64,000 nt of DNA from Hydrogenimonas urashimensis (lineage in GTDB: Bacteria > Campylobacterota > Campylobacteria > Campylobacterales > Hydrogenimonadaceae), in the NCBI RefSeq assembly GCF_016593255.1, contig NZ_AP023212.1, forward strand, positions 980,001 through 1,044,000. Reading direction: 5' to 3'. The notes below the pieces were generated by a model that made no database searches, was not told the origin of the DNA, and worked only from the letters and a program-made list of their open reading frames with translations. Of this stretch, positions 25,895-33,251 are shown piece after piece. Numbering within the stretch: the stretch's first letter is position 1; the number at the start of each line of letters is the position of its first letter. Made by a program: the position numbers and the translations under genes.

Positions 25895-26450
25895 TATTCA
25901 ATGTTTTTAATCTAATCTCCATTGCCTGCTCAGATACTTCAAATTTTTTTGCCATTATTTTTATAAACAAATCTCTTGGTATTTTTTCTTTTTTTTCAGA
26001 TTCTCTATACTCTTCAAGGATTTTTGATCCAATATCTATAATCATCGTTTCAGGCATCAACAAATTTGCTGCATATCTATTGGCAACCACCTCTTTTAAA
26101 TCACGAGTTGCGCCACGTCTTAATGTTGTATAATCATCTTTTATTGGGTCTTTGAATTTGTCAATATTTGGTATAACATCATAAACGAGATGACCTATTT
26201 CATGGGCAAGAGTAAATTTTCGCCGATTTATATGATCGGTAGGATTGATCCAAATCTCAGGACAACCTGTTTTAGATAAATATATCTCTCCATCATATGT
26301 TAATTTATCCCAATCTAACGACTCATCGACTTTTATTCCGATTTTTTCCGCGATTAAATAAGGGTCTACTGGAGGCTTAACTATACCGGATATTTCTAAT
26401 AATTTATTTGGACTAATTTTTGATATTTTTTCGAAATCAATTCCACACAT
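25887..26450 (-). CDS. ImmA/IrrE-family metallopeptidase
   Basis: 187 residues with GGAG at a proper distance from ATG 26450. The zinc motif is RKFTLAHEIGHLVYD, the HExxH of ImmA/IrrE proteins; the later LKEVVANRYAANLLMPETMI supplies the third ligand region (E in EVVANRYA). ImmA-type peptidases inactivate phage or ICE repressors, often after DNA damage. It is the third gene of a repressor - membrane protein - peptidase set, so its target could be the neighbour repressor or a host factor. Confidence 0.85.
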   Translation of the reverse strand: MCGIDFEKISKISPNKLLEISGIVKPPVDPYLIAEKIGIKVDESLDWDKLTYDGEIYLSKTGCPEIWINPTDHINRRKFTLAHEIGHLVYDVIPNIDKFKDPIKDDYTTLRRGATRDLKEVVANRYAANLLMPETMIIDIGSKILEEYRESEKKEKIPRDLFIKIMAKKFEVSEQAMEIRLKTLNII

Positions 26451-26452
26451 GC

Positions 26453-26875
26453 TTATTCTCCTATCCCTTTCTTGAGCGTCTCCTTTACTTTTTCGCCTAC
26501 AACTTTTTTTACCATATCTTCTTTTACCATATCCTTTAGTTTATTATCAAGTTTATCATTCACACTTGCATCTATCAATGCATTAAATTTTTCTTTAAAT
26601 TCTTCATCTCCAAGAATAGACGCAATTAATGAGTCTTTTATTTCGTTATTTTTTGATATTTGTTCTACAACTTTTGCTACTGCCTCTGTAATTTGTTTTT
26701 TCTTGTCTCTTGCAAGAAACACTTGAAGTATAATAGTTACAATCACTGTTAGAATGGTAATTATTCCTAAATATATAGTCAATACGCTGTCAGAATGGGA
26801 AAGAACATCCCCTGCAAGCGTTAACATATTGTTAGTTGATGTAAGTATGTCAGCAAGTGAAATATTTGCATCCAT
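26453..26875 (-). CDS. Single-pass membrane coiled-coil protein
   Basis: 140 residues from ATG 26875. A membrane helix (TIYLGIITILTVIVTIILQVFL, about 30-52) is followed by a lysine/glutamate-rich helix to the C-terminus (KKQITEAVAKVVEQISKNNE; VKEDMVKKVVGEKVKETLKK). It lies two bases downstream of the repressor stop and three bases before the peptidase ATG region, so the three genes form one operon. AT-rich. No family recognised; it may anchor or regulate the peptidase. Confidence 0.75.
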   Translation of the reverse strand: MDANISLADILTSTNNMLTLAGDVLSHSDSVLTIYLGIITILTVIVTIILQVFLARDKKKQITEAVAKVVEQISKNNEIKDSLIASILGDEEFKEKFNALIDASVNDKLDNKLKDMVKEDMVKKVVGEKVKETLKKGIGE

Positions 26876-26877
26876 AA

Positions 26878-27552
26878 TCAATACTTCCTCACCCCGCCAA
26901 CAACGCGCCCGACGATGATGCAGTCATCCAGCTCGTCGCCTGTGATCCGCTCATCCCCAACGTTGCTGTTGTCGCTATGCAGGACGATCACCTTGTCAGC
27001 CGGCTTGATGTATACCCTCTTCACCAGCACGCCCATCGGGGTTTGAATGACATAGATGCCGCCGTCTCTCAACTGGCCGCCGTCCTGCTCATAATTGAGC
27101 ACATAGAGCCGGTCGCCACTCTCTATCGTCGGGCTCATGCTGTCGCCGACCGCAGTGATGAGATGCAGCCCTTCATACGACGGCAGGCCGAGGATTTCGG
27201 TGATGAACTCTATGGATACTGGCACTTTTTTCGGCGCGGTGTCGTAATTGTACGCGCCGCCGCCAGCTGAAGCGTAGATATCGGGGTAGAATGGGATGGA
27301 TACGGTATTGGAAGGAGCACTGGATAACTGTTTATTGCCAAACATATCTCCAGCGCCGTATTCAAGCCACGGTAGATAGATGCCCTTCTCTGCGGCGATC
27401 CGTTTCATATTATCAGTCAATTTTTTTGCTTTTTTGAATTTGCTGACAGCCTGCGGGCTTATTCCATACTCATTTGCAATTATATTTCCATATCTATCTG
27501 TTCCATAGACTTTCGTCATCGCTTCATGAAATCTTTTGCCAATTTCTGTCAT
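26878..27552 (-). CDS. Phage repressor, LexA/CI type with S24 peptidase domain
   Basis: 224 residues from ATG 27552 (GTG 27564 alternative). N-terminal HTH: YGNIIANEYGISPQAVSKFK. C-terminal self-cleavage domain: the cut site is probably Ala-Gly in YASAGGGAY, the catalytic Ser in AVGDSMSPTIESGD and the Lys in GVLVKRVYIKP. It keeps the prophage silent and is lost by RecA-stimulated self-cleavage (family knowledge). It is divergent from the HTH gene at 27672, and the shared upstream region carries the operator-like repeats. Confidence 0.92.
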   Translation of the reverse strand: MTEIGKRFHEAMTKVYGTDRYGNIIANEYGISPQAVSKFKKAKKLTDNMKRIAAEKGIYLPWLEYGAGDMFGNKQLSSAPSNTVSIPFYPDIYASAGGGAYNYDTAPKKVPVSIEFITEILGLPSYEGLHLITAVGDSMSPTIESGDRLYVLNYEQDGGQLRDGGIYVIQTPMGVLVKRVYIKPADKVIVLHSDNSNVGDERITGDELDDCIIVGRVVGGVRKY

Positions 27553-27568
27553 ATTATCCACCAAATGC

Positions 27569-27598
27569 TTGACATTTATCTACCTTTTGGTTTATAAT
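27569..27598 (+). promoter_or_regulatory. Rightward early promoter
   Basis: TTGACA (27569-27574), 18-base spacer, TATAAT (27593-27598). Over 34 bases it is nearly identical to the leftward promoter at 24887-24916, including TATCTACC in the spacer and GTTTATAATCAAC over the -10. It drives the recombination/integration operon. Confidence 0.85.
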
Positions 27599-27613
27599 CA
27601 ACCTAACAGTTTA

Positions 27614-27634
27614 TTTACATTCCCATAATGTAAA
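27614..27634. promoter_or_regulatory. Operator-like palindrome
   Basis: TTTACATT and AATGTAAA separated by five bases, perfect 8-base arms, between the repressor gene and the rightward HTH gene. Position suggests a binding site for the repressor or for the small HTH protein at 27672. Confidence 0.6.
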
Positions 27635-27671
27635 CAATTATAACAAGACATCTTGAAAGAAAGGTAGGTTC

Positions 27672-27896
27672 GTGACGAAGACATTAAACCTGTCAAGCTG
27701 GCAACGGTTCAAACATGAGCTTTATAAAACAGGCAGATGCGCGGAAATGGCGGCAGAAGAGATCGGCACTACCGAGATGGCGCTTCGACAACGCATTTAC
27801 GCCGGGCTGAAGCGCCCGGACGGAAAACGAACTCCGCTCGACGAGAAGATCGTCAAATTCATCGAAGAGAACAAGCTGGACTTCGACGTTTCATAG
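27672..27896 (+). CDS. Small helix-turn-helix protein, Cro-like position
   Basis: 74 residues starting GTG 27672 with GAAAGG upstream. A helix-turn-helix is visible in AEMAAEEIGTTEMALRQRIY. It is the first gene of the rightward early operon and divergent from the repressor, the place of a Cro- or antirepressor-type regulator. Named from position and HTH only. Confidence 0.7.
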   Translation: MTKTLNLSSWQRFKHELYKTGRCAEMAAEEIGTTEMALRQRIYAGLKRPDGKRTPLDEKIVKFIEENKLDFDVS

Positions 27897-27900
27897 GGCG

Positions 27901-28040
27901 GCCCGCGGGCTTCCCTATTGAGCCGTCGGCTCTGATCTATCACAACCCAGCCGGTGCCAGGCAACCGGCTAAGAGACTCCCGAGCGAGGCAGAGAGGGAG
28001 AAGAGCGTTCCACCACGGCCATATCAGTTGTGGCCGTGCA
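27901..28040 (+). other. Noncoding stretch with five hairpins or palindromes
   Basis: GCCCGCGGGC (27901-27910), GAGCC/GGCTC (27920-27932), AGCCGGT/ACCGGCT (27949-27970), CTCCC/GGGAG (27977-28000) and CACGGCCA/TGGCCGTG (28014-28038) follow each other between two genes of the rightward operon. No run of Ts follows, so this is not a plain terminator; it may be a leader, an RNA or an antitermination site. Confidence 0.5.
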
Positions 28041-28060
28041 GAGCACTCAAAGGAGCCACC

Positions 28061-28168
28061 ATGATCACGATTGTGAGAAAAGGGATTGACAAGTACGCGG
28101 CGGCGACCATCTACGGGTTCATCTACAACGTCAAGTGGATAAGGAGGTGGAAATGGATGCGGACATAA
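28061..28168 (+). CDS. 35-residue basic peptide
   Basis: ATG 28061 is preceded by AAAGGAG. The product begins MITIVRKGIDKYAAATIYG and ends KWIRRWKWMRT, with aromatic and basic residues. It overlaps the start of the next gene by 16 bases. No family recognised. The binding site and operon position support it. Confidence 0.5.
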   Translation: MITIVRKGIDKYAAATIYGFIYNVKWIRRWKWMRT

Positions 28169-28365
28169 GGGACGAGATTGAAACGATCCATGCGCTGACC
28201 AGTCGGCTTCGGACGCATTTGGACACGCTGCAGGCGTCAATCACGCATGTTGCGGCAACGACACTGCAGCAGATCGAACATCTCGAATTTATCAACAAGC
28301 GGCTAAAAGCCGAAAATGAGGCACTCAAGGAGAAACTTAATGAAAACAATGGTCATGATTGGTGA
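28153..28365 (+). CDS. Small coiled-coil protein
   Basis: 70 residues from ATG 28153 (AAGGAGG upstream). Helical throughout, with a heptad-rich C-terminus INKRLKAENEALKEKLNEN. No known family; a small early phage protein. Confidence 0.65.
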   Translation: MDADIRDEIETIHALTSRLRTHLDTLQASITHVAATTLQQIEHLEFINKRLKAENEALKEKLNENNGHDW

Positions 28366-28477
28366 TATAGGACAGGCTGCGCTCGTCACCAGCGCGTTGA
28401 TCTTGGCCGGTCGCGCGCTGGTGGCAGGCATCAAAAATGAATACGTCGAAATTATAACATACTGGAGAAACCGATGA
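28340..28477 (+). CDS. 45-residue hydrophobic peptide
   Basis: ATG 28340 is preceded by AAGGAG and its stop overlaps the next start as ATGA. The product has a hydrophobic segment MIGDIGQAALVTSALILAG and ends IITYWRNR, so it could insert in the membrane. Unassigned. Confidence 0.55.
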   Translation: MKTMVMIGDIGQAALVTSALILAGRALVAGIKNEYVEIITYWRNR

Positions 28478-28659
28478 AGATCACGATCGACATCAACGAC
28501 TTCGACGCGCTCGTGGACAACCTGGCCGCAAGCGTCCTTCGGGCGTATGACCGCTCGGAAAACAGCCCGAAATCGAAAGTGATGAAGGATATATACAGGC
28601 AAAAAGCAAAGCTGCTGGAAAAGATGCGTGACGAACGCATTAAACAGACAGGAAAGTGA
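28474..28659 (+). CDS. Small acidic/helical phage protein
   Basis: 61 residues. MKITIDINDFDALVDNLAAS then KSKVMKDIYRQKAKLLEKMR. ATGA overlap with the preceding gene. No family seen. Confidence 0.6.
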   Translation: MKITIDINDFDALVDNLAASVLRAYDRSENSPKSKVMKDIYRQKAKLLEKMRDERIKQTGK

Positions 28660-28660
28660 A

Positions 28661-28795
28661 ATGGAAACAATTCTCGTGACGACAGTTTTTCTAATCGTGC
28701 TTGCCTGATTGTGCAACATCGAAAGGATCAAGAAAAAGAGCGGCGATGTCGTGTATCGCAACGTCGCAGGAAAATGGATAAAGGTGGAGTTATGA
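28661..28795 (+). pseudogene. Small membrane protein gene with in-frame TGA
   Basis: One frame runs from ATG 28661 to a stop at 28793-28795, which overlaps the next ATG (ATGA), but is broken by TGA at 28706-28708. Before it: METILVTTVFLIVLA, a membrane helix; after it: LCNIERIKKKSGDVVYRNVA, a basic tail. Together they would be an ordinary 44-residue single-pass protein. TTG 28709 could restart the second half. Confidence 0.5.
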
Positions 28796-29676
28796 GCAAT
28801 ATTATCGAACTGAAGCAAAAACCGATCATCGCCTACGACCTGATCGAAGCAAAGGGCAAAGAGATCGCCCAACGCATCGCAACCCTGGATATTGACAATA
28901 TCGAGGCGAACGAAAACAATTTAAAAATTATCAAATCTACCAGAGCGGAGCTATCGAGGGAGTTCAAAGACCTCGAAGAAAAGCGCAAAATGGTCAAAGA
29001 CATGATCCTGAAGCCGTATAACGACTTCGAGGCTGCCTACAAAGAGCATATCGCCTGCCTGTTCAAAGATGCAGATGCGACACTGAAAGAAAAGGTGGCA
29101 GCGGTTGAGAGCGAAATCTTGCAGCGAAAAATCGAAGCGATCAAAACCTACTTCGATGAGCACAGCAAACACGAATGGCTAACCTTCGACGATATCGGTC
29201 TTAATATTATCCGCTCCAAATCCGACAAATTCTACAAAGATCAGATTGATGAATACTTGGGCCGCGTCGAAGCGGACTTGCAGACCATTGAGACGCTGGA
29301 GCACAAAGAACGCGTCCTGGCCAAATACCAGCGCATCAAAGACCTGGCCGCCGCCATCGCGGAAGTGAATATCGAGATCCAGCGCGAAGAGGCGATCAGA
29401 AAGCAGCGTGAAGAACAGGAGCGTTTGAAAAAAGAGCGCGAAGAGGCAAGTCAAAAGAAAGAAGCCGAACAGGATCGCGCCTACGTCGAGACCGTCGCAC
29501 CACAAATGGCCGCGACACAAGCGTCCATCCAACAGCCCGAACCGCAGATAGAGATGAATCTGCAACCGTCCAAACGCTACCGCGCCACCTTCACCATCAC
29601 GGCAACGATGGAACAGATGGCGGAACTAAAACAATTTATGCAACAAAAAGGAATCACTTATGAGTCAGTTAAATGA
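28792..29676 (+). CDS. DUF1351 protein, partner of RecT
   Basis: 294 residues from ATG 28792. Helical, with STRAELSREFKDLEEKRKMV and LKPYNDFEAAYKEHIACLF near the N-terminus and a long charged coiled coil (REEAIRKQREEQERLKKERE). DUF1351 proteins are regularly encoded beside RecT/Bet in phages; their role is not settled, perhaps linking recombinase to DNA. It overlaps the recT start by 17 bases. Confidence 0.8.
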   Translation: MSNIIELKQKPIIAYDLIEAKGKEIAQRIATLDIDNIEANENNLKIIKSTRAELSREFKDLEEKRKMVKDMILKPYNDFEAAYKEHIACLFKDADATLKEKVAAVESEILQRKIEAIKTYFDEHSKHEWLTFDDIGLNIIRSKSDKFYKDQIDEYLGRVEADLQTIETLEHKERVLAKYQRIKDLAAAIAEVNIEIQREEAIRKQREEQERLKKEREEASQKKEAEQDRAYVETVAPQMAATQASIQQPEPQIEMNLQPSKRYRATFTITATMEQMAELKQFMQQKGITYESVK

Positions 29677-30361
29677 AAAAGCGGTCGTCCGATACAACAT
29701 CGGCGATACAGAAATCAAACTCACTCCGAAAATCGTAACAGATTACCTAACCAATGGCGCCAATATCACCATGCCGGAGTTCAAACTCTTCACCGAACTC
29801 TGCAAGGCCCGAAAACTGAATCCGTTTCTGAAAGAGGCGTACATCATCAAATACGGCAACAACCCCGCCCAAATCGTCGTCGGTAAAGACGCGATCCTCA
29901 AACGCGCCATCAATCACCCGCAGTTTGACGGACGCGAACAGGGCATCATCGTACAAAAGCCGGACGGCACCATCGAGGAGCGTCGCGGAACGTTCCATTT
30001 GCCCGACGAAGCACTTGTAGGCGGTTGGGCAAAAGTCTACCGAAAGGACTGGCATCATCCCACCTATATCACCGTTTCATTCGACGAAGTGGCGCAACGA
30101 AAAGGCAACGGCGAACTCAACTCCAACTGGGCCACAAAAGGTGCGACGATGGTCGAAAAGGTCGCATTGGTGAGGGCATTGAGAGAAACATTTGTCGAAG
30201 ACCTCGGTGGCATGATCGACGAAGACGAAGCCTGGAAAGAGGATGCCGCACCACACAAACAGTCGGAACAGCATGCCGTATCGCAGCCAGACCCGTTCCA
30301 ACAGGCTGCCCCAATCGATGCCGAAATAGAAGAAATCGACATGAACGATGTACCGGCATGA
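29660..30361 (+). CDS. RecT/Bet single-strand annealing recombinase
   Basis: 233 residues. The family core is visible: FTELCKARKLNPFLKEAYII, YGNNPAQIVVGKDAILKRA, FDGREQGIIV, GGWAKVYRKDWHHPTYITVS, and WATKGATMVEKVALVRALRE. It anneals single strands during phage recombination and replication. Downstream is a metallo-beta-lactamase-fold hydrolase (ATGA overlap) where other phages have an exonuclease. Confidence 0.92.
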   Translation: MSQLNEKAVVRYNIGDTEIKLTPKIVTDYLTNGANITMPEFKLFTELCKARKLNPFLKEAYIIKYGNNPAQIVVGKDAILKRAINHPQFDGREQGIIVQKPDGTIEERRGTFHLPDEALVGGWAKVYRKDWHHPTYITVSFDEVAQRKGNGELNSNWATKGATMVEKVALVRALRETFVEDLGGMIDEDEAWKEDAAPHKQSEQHAVSQPDPFQQAAPIDAEIEEIDMNDVPA

Positions 30362-31032
30362 AAATCGACATAATCAACACCGGTTCTGACGGCAACGCCA
30401 TCTTGATCGACGACCGTCTACTCATCGATGCTGGCGTGTCCTATGCGATGCTCAAGGATTATGATATCGAAACTGTATTGCTCACCCATATCCACGGAGA
30501 CCATTTCAACCCTTCGACCATCCGAAAGCTGGCGGTCGAAAAGGAGTGCCTTTTCGTCTGCGGGGATTTCCTGCGCGAAAGGCTCGCATCGATGGGCATG
30601 CCGCAGGAGCAGATACTCACCATCAGCGAAATGGCCAAACTTCCATCCGGCCACTACGTCGTGCCTGTGACGCTCTACCACGACGTGCAAAACATAGGAT
30701 GGCGCATCAGACGTGGAGATCATCTACACTTCCACGCCACCGACACCGCCCATCTAAACGGCATCACGGCGATGGATTACGATACGGCCACGATCGAGTG
30801 CAATTACGAAATGCAGCTGGCAAACGCCATCATCGAAGAGGCGAAGTTCCACGGCGAATATACCCATCTCGCAAGGGCTGTCGAAACGCACCTCTCCGTC
30901 CAACAGACCGTCCGCTTCGTCCAGGAAAACCGTATCAGGCGACTCATCCCAGTACACATCGGCAACTCCACCAAAGAGGCGGTACTGGAGTACCTGAAAA
31001 ATAATTGCGAAAGGGCAAGATATGTTCAATAA
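30358..31032 (+). CDS. Metallo-beta-lactamase-fold hydrolase, probable nuclease
   Basis: 224 residues. The metal-binding motif is LLTHIHGDHFNPSTI (HxHxDH) with further ligands in HFHATDTAHLNGI and VHIGNSTKE; the start is DIINTGSDGNAILIDDRLLI. Such proteins accompany RecT in many phages and may supply the 5' resection needed for annealing. ATGA overlap with recT and 11-base overlap with ssb show one translation unit. The nuclease role is inferred from context. Confidence 0.8.
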   Translation: MKIDIINTGSDGNAILIDDRLLIDAGVSYAMLKDYDIETVLLTHIHGDHFNPSTIRKLAVEKECLFVCGDFLRERLASMGMPQEQILTISEMAKLPSGHYVVPVTLYHDVQNIGWRIRRGDHLHFHATDTAHLNGITAMDYDTATIECNYEMQLANAIIEEAKFHGEYTHLARAVETHLSVQQTVRFVQENRIRRLIPVHIGNSTKEAVLEYLKNNCERARYVQ

Positions 31033-31576
31033 AATCATCCTGGTAGGCAACCTCACCCGCCAAATAGAGCTACGCTACACCCCAAGCGGCCAAGCGGTAG
31101 CCAAAGGCGGCATCGCCACAAACCGCAAATGGAAGGACCAGAGCGGCCAGCAGAAAGAGGAGGTGATGTTCATCGACTTCACCATCTGGGGGCGCAGTGC
31201 GGAGATCGCAAACCAGTATCTCCACAAAGGCTCCAAAGTCCTGCTGGAAGGCCGCCTGAGCCTGGAGCAGTGGACAGACCAAAGCGGACAGAAACGCTCC
31301 AAGCACGTCGTGACTGTCGAAAACCTCAAGATGCTGGACGGCAAGGGCCAAGCTGGGGGACAAGATCCACAGCAGGGCGGCCAAGATCCACAGCAGGGCG
31401 GCCAAGATCCACAGCAGGGCGGCCAAGATCCACAGCAGACACCACCGCAACAACAACAGCAACAGCAACAGGCTCCGCAACAGGCGCAAATGCCGCCCAT
31501 TGAGTACGACGATAGTGACATCCCATTTGCCTACATCGGACTCTCCGAAGGCAAACAATATATCCATGTTATCTAA
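31022..31576 (+). CDS. ssb: Single-stranded DNA-binding protein with unusual tail
   Basis: 184 residues. Residues 1-105 are the OB fold (MFNKIILVGNLTRQIELRYT; DFTIWGRSAEIANQYLHKGS). A linker has four GGQDPQQ repeats (residues 112-139) and eight Gln. The acidic DDSDIPF motif that normally ends SSB is at 163-169, followed by 15 more residues (AYIGLSEGKQYIHVI), so partner recruitment through a free C-terminus may be altered. It protects single strands in phage replication/recombination. Confidence 0.92.
   Translation: MFNKIILVGNLTRQIELRYTPSGQAVAKGGIATNRKWKDQSGQQKEEVMFIDFTIWGRSAEIANQYLHKGSKVLLEGRLSLEQWTDQSGQKRSKHVVTVENLKMLDGKGQAGGQDPQQGGQDPQQGGQDPQQGGQDPQQTPPQQQQQQQQAPQQAQMPPIEYDDSDIPFAYIGLSEGKQYIHVI
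31361..31438 (+). repeat. 21-bp tandem repeat in ssb
   Basis: Nearly four in-frame copies of a 21-base unit beginning CAAGATCCACAGCAGGG, encoding GGQDPQQ. A CAA/CAG run follows (31447-31475). Copy number could change by slippage without loss of frame. Confidence 0.9.
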
Positions 31577-31588
31577 GGGAGATGAAAG

Positions 31589-32191
31589 ATGAAAAGATGC
31601 TTTAAATGCAATGAAATAAAGCCACTTTCATCATTTTATAGACACAAAAAGATGAAAGATGGCCACTTGAACAAATGCAAAGAATGCACAAAAATAGATG
31701 TTAGGAAAAATTATGGAAAATACGACAATACAGAGAAAGGCGTTATTCGTATAATTTATAAAACACAGAAATCAAACTCAAAGCAAAGAAAGATGCCACT
31801 ACCACAATATTCAAAAAAAGAATTTACAGAATGGTTGTATAGAAATGGGTTTCGTGAGCTTTATGACAATTGGGTTAAACACGGCTACAAAAAAGACCTC
31901 AAGCCGTCCGTAGATAGGATAGATGATTTTAAACCATATTCCTTTGACAATATTCGTCTTGTTACATGGAAAGAAAACAGAGAACATCAGATAAACGATA
32001 TTGTGAACGGAAAAGGGACAAGCGGAAAAATATGTAAGCCTGTTTTGTGCCTTAATGGTGATCGCAAGTTAATAAAGAAATATGTTTCATTCAGAAGTGC
32101 AGTACGAGATATTGGGTATTCAATGCGGCGTTCATTAAAAACTGGTTGTCCTGACAGGGTTAATGGCTATTACTGGAAATTTGCATCTTGA
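31589..32191 (+). CDS. HNH-type homing endonuclease-like protein
   Basis: 200 residues, AT-rich compared with neighbours. An N-terminal zinc motif CFKCNEIKPLSSFYRHKKMK ... CKECTK is followed by LKPSVDRIDDFKPYSFDNIR and LVTWKENREHQ, the phage HNH signature (DRI...N...W). A C-terminal part (FRSAVRDIGYSMRRSLKTGC) resembles a DNA-binding NUMOD-like repeat. It separates ssb from the following small genes and looks inserted into the early operon. Confidence 0.8.
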   Translation: MKRCFKCNEIKPLSSFYRHKKMKDGHLNKCKECTKIDVRKNYGKYDNTEKGVIRIIYKTQKSNSKQRKMPLPQYSKKEFTEWLYRNGFRELYDNWVKHGYKKDLKPSVDRIDDFKPYSFDNIRLVTWKENREHQINDIVNGKGTSGKICKPVLCLNGDRKLIKKYVSFRSAVRDIGYSMRRSLKTGCPDRVNGYYWKFAS

Positions 32192-32204
32192 TACGGAGGC
32201 AACC

Positions 32205-32384
32205 ATGACCGAAGAAACCTACTGCGCACAACTCGCATGCGACAAGAAAGAGCATTGCCGCCATTACCAGCGCGCAAAAGAGATCGCGCCTGACAAGGCG
32301 TTCATGATGCGCGCCATCGAGGAGAGCCAATGCTCGCCAAAAAACGGCTGGCTCAAATACCTGCCGTCAAAAGGAAAACGATGA
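32205..32384 (+). CDS. Small cysteine-containing protein
   Basis: 59 residues from ATG 32205. Four cysteines (CAQLACDKKEHCRHYQ, and SQCSPKNGW) could bind zinc. It overlaps the next gene start as ATGA (32381-32384). No family recognised. Confidence 0.65.
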   Translation: MTEETYCAQLACDKKEHCRHYQRAKEIAPDKAFMMRAIEESQCSPKNGWLKYLPSKGKR

Positions 32385-32866
32385 AGAGCAAAAAGAGCAG
32401 CGCGAGAACCGTCGAACGCGAACTGGCATGCATCATCATCGCCCATGACGCCATCGAGCAGGTGCTTGAAAAAACCACGACGCTGAAAGACCTGGGCATT
32501 TACGATCGCATGATCGTCCAGGCGTACAACACGATGAAATTCCTGATGAATATGTATCGCGGTTCAAAGACCATGCGAAACGCGGCAAAAATAGCTCTCA
32601 ACGCCTACGAGAGAGAAGGACGCGAGAGGCCGAACGCTATGATCTTCGCGTTATCGATAATCGGAAATTCATACGATAAAAGCGGAATGAAAAGATTCCC
32701 GGTCGCAAAAATCATGGACGTTTGCGATATGTTCGATGCCGTTGCGCTTTATGTGGATGACAGAGACATCATAAAAGCAGCTGTCGATTACGCAGAAAAG
32801 ATCGTCAATCGCGTCTACAAGAGCGACGCGGCGCATATCGACGACAAGATTTTGCATGTGGCGTAA
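32381..32866 (+). CDS. Helical protein of unknown function
   Basis: 161 residues. Helical, basic, with TLKDLGIYDRMIVQAYNTMK and VYKSDAAHIDDKILHVA. Between the small Cys protein and a short early gene. No family or motif recognised. Confidence 0.65.
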   Translation: MKSKKSSARTVERELACIIIAHDAIEQVLEKTTTLKDLGIYDRMIVQAYNTMKFLMNMYRGSKTMRNAAKIALNAYEREGRERPNAMIFALSIIGNSYDKSGMKRFPVAKIMDVCDMFDAVALYVDDRDIIKAAVDYAEKIVNRVYKSDAAHIDDKILHVA

Positions 32867-32875
32867 GGAGAAACA

Positions 32876-33133
32876 ATGGCATACACGCTCGACGACATCT
32901 ATGGCTGCACCATCGACGAATACGCCAAGGCCCTCGGCAAAACCGTCGATGGGCTGATAGAAGAGAAGTACCGCGAAATCGAACTGCTGGAAAAGCATGT
33001 GGATGATCTCATGCCGCAGCGAGACAGGAGCATGAACGCGACGAACCTCATTCGTCATATCCACGGCGTGATCCACTCCAAGCGCAAAAAGATCGATAGG
33101 TTCGAAAAATGGAAAAGGAGACGCAATGGTTGA
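32876..33133 (+). CDS. Small hypothetical phage protein
   Basis: 85 residues. Contains CTIDEYAKALGKTVDGLIEE and a basic C-terminus (VIHSKRKKIDRFEKWKRRRN). Good ribosome binding site (AAGGAG) before ATG 32876. It ends 8 bases after the start of the next short gene. Confidence 0.65.
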   Translation: MAYTLDDIYGCTIDEYAKALGKTVDGLIEEKYREIELLEKHVDDLMPQRDRSMNATNLIRHIHGVIHSKRKKIDRFEKWKRRRNG

Positions 33134-33251
33134 CCTTGCAGACAGCGCGCATGTGCTGGAAGAGAAGGCGAAAAAGATCGCACTCAACACAAAAGGAACA
33201 GACGCAATTATTGAAAACTACGCAAAAAGGAATGATATGACATTTGAATAA
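33126..33251 (+). CDS. 41-residue peptide
   Basis: ATG 33126 is preceded by AAAAGGAG. It starts MVDLADSAHVLEEKAKKIA and ends TAA 33249-33251. It is in the same frame as the HTH gene that follows, and its last residues MTFE could be the start of that protein (see next entry). Low but reasonable confidence as a separate gene. Confidence 0.45.
   Translation: MVDLADSAHVLEEKAKKIALNTKGTDAIIENYAKRNDMTFE

Noticed and set aside
28706-28708. Selenocysteine at TGA
   Set aside because: No SECIS-like hairpin seen right after and not a known selenoprotein context; nonsense mutation or restart is simpler.
31361-31438. CRISPR array
   Set aside because: Tandem 21-base units without spacers, in frame and coding for GGQDPQQ within ssb.
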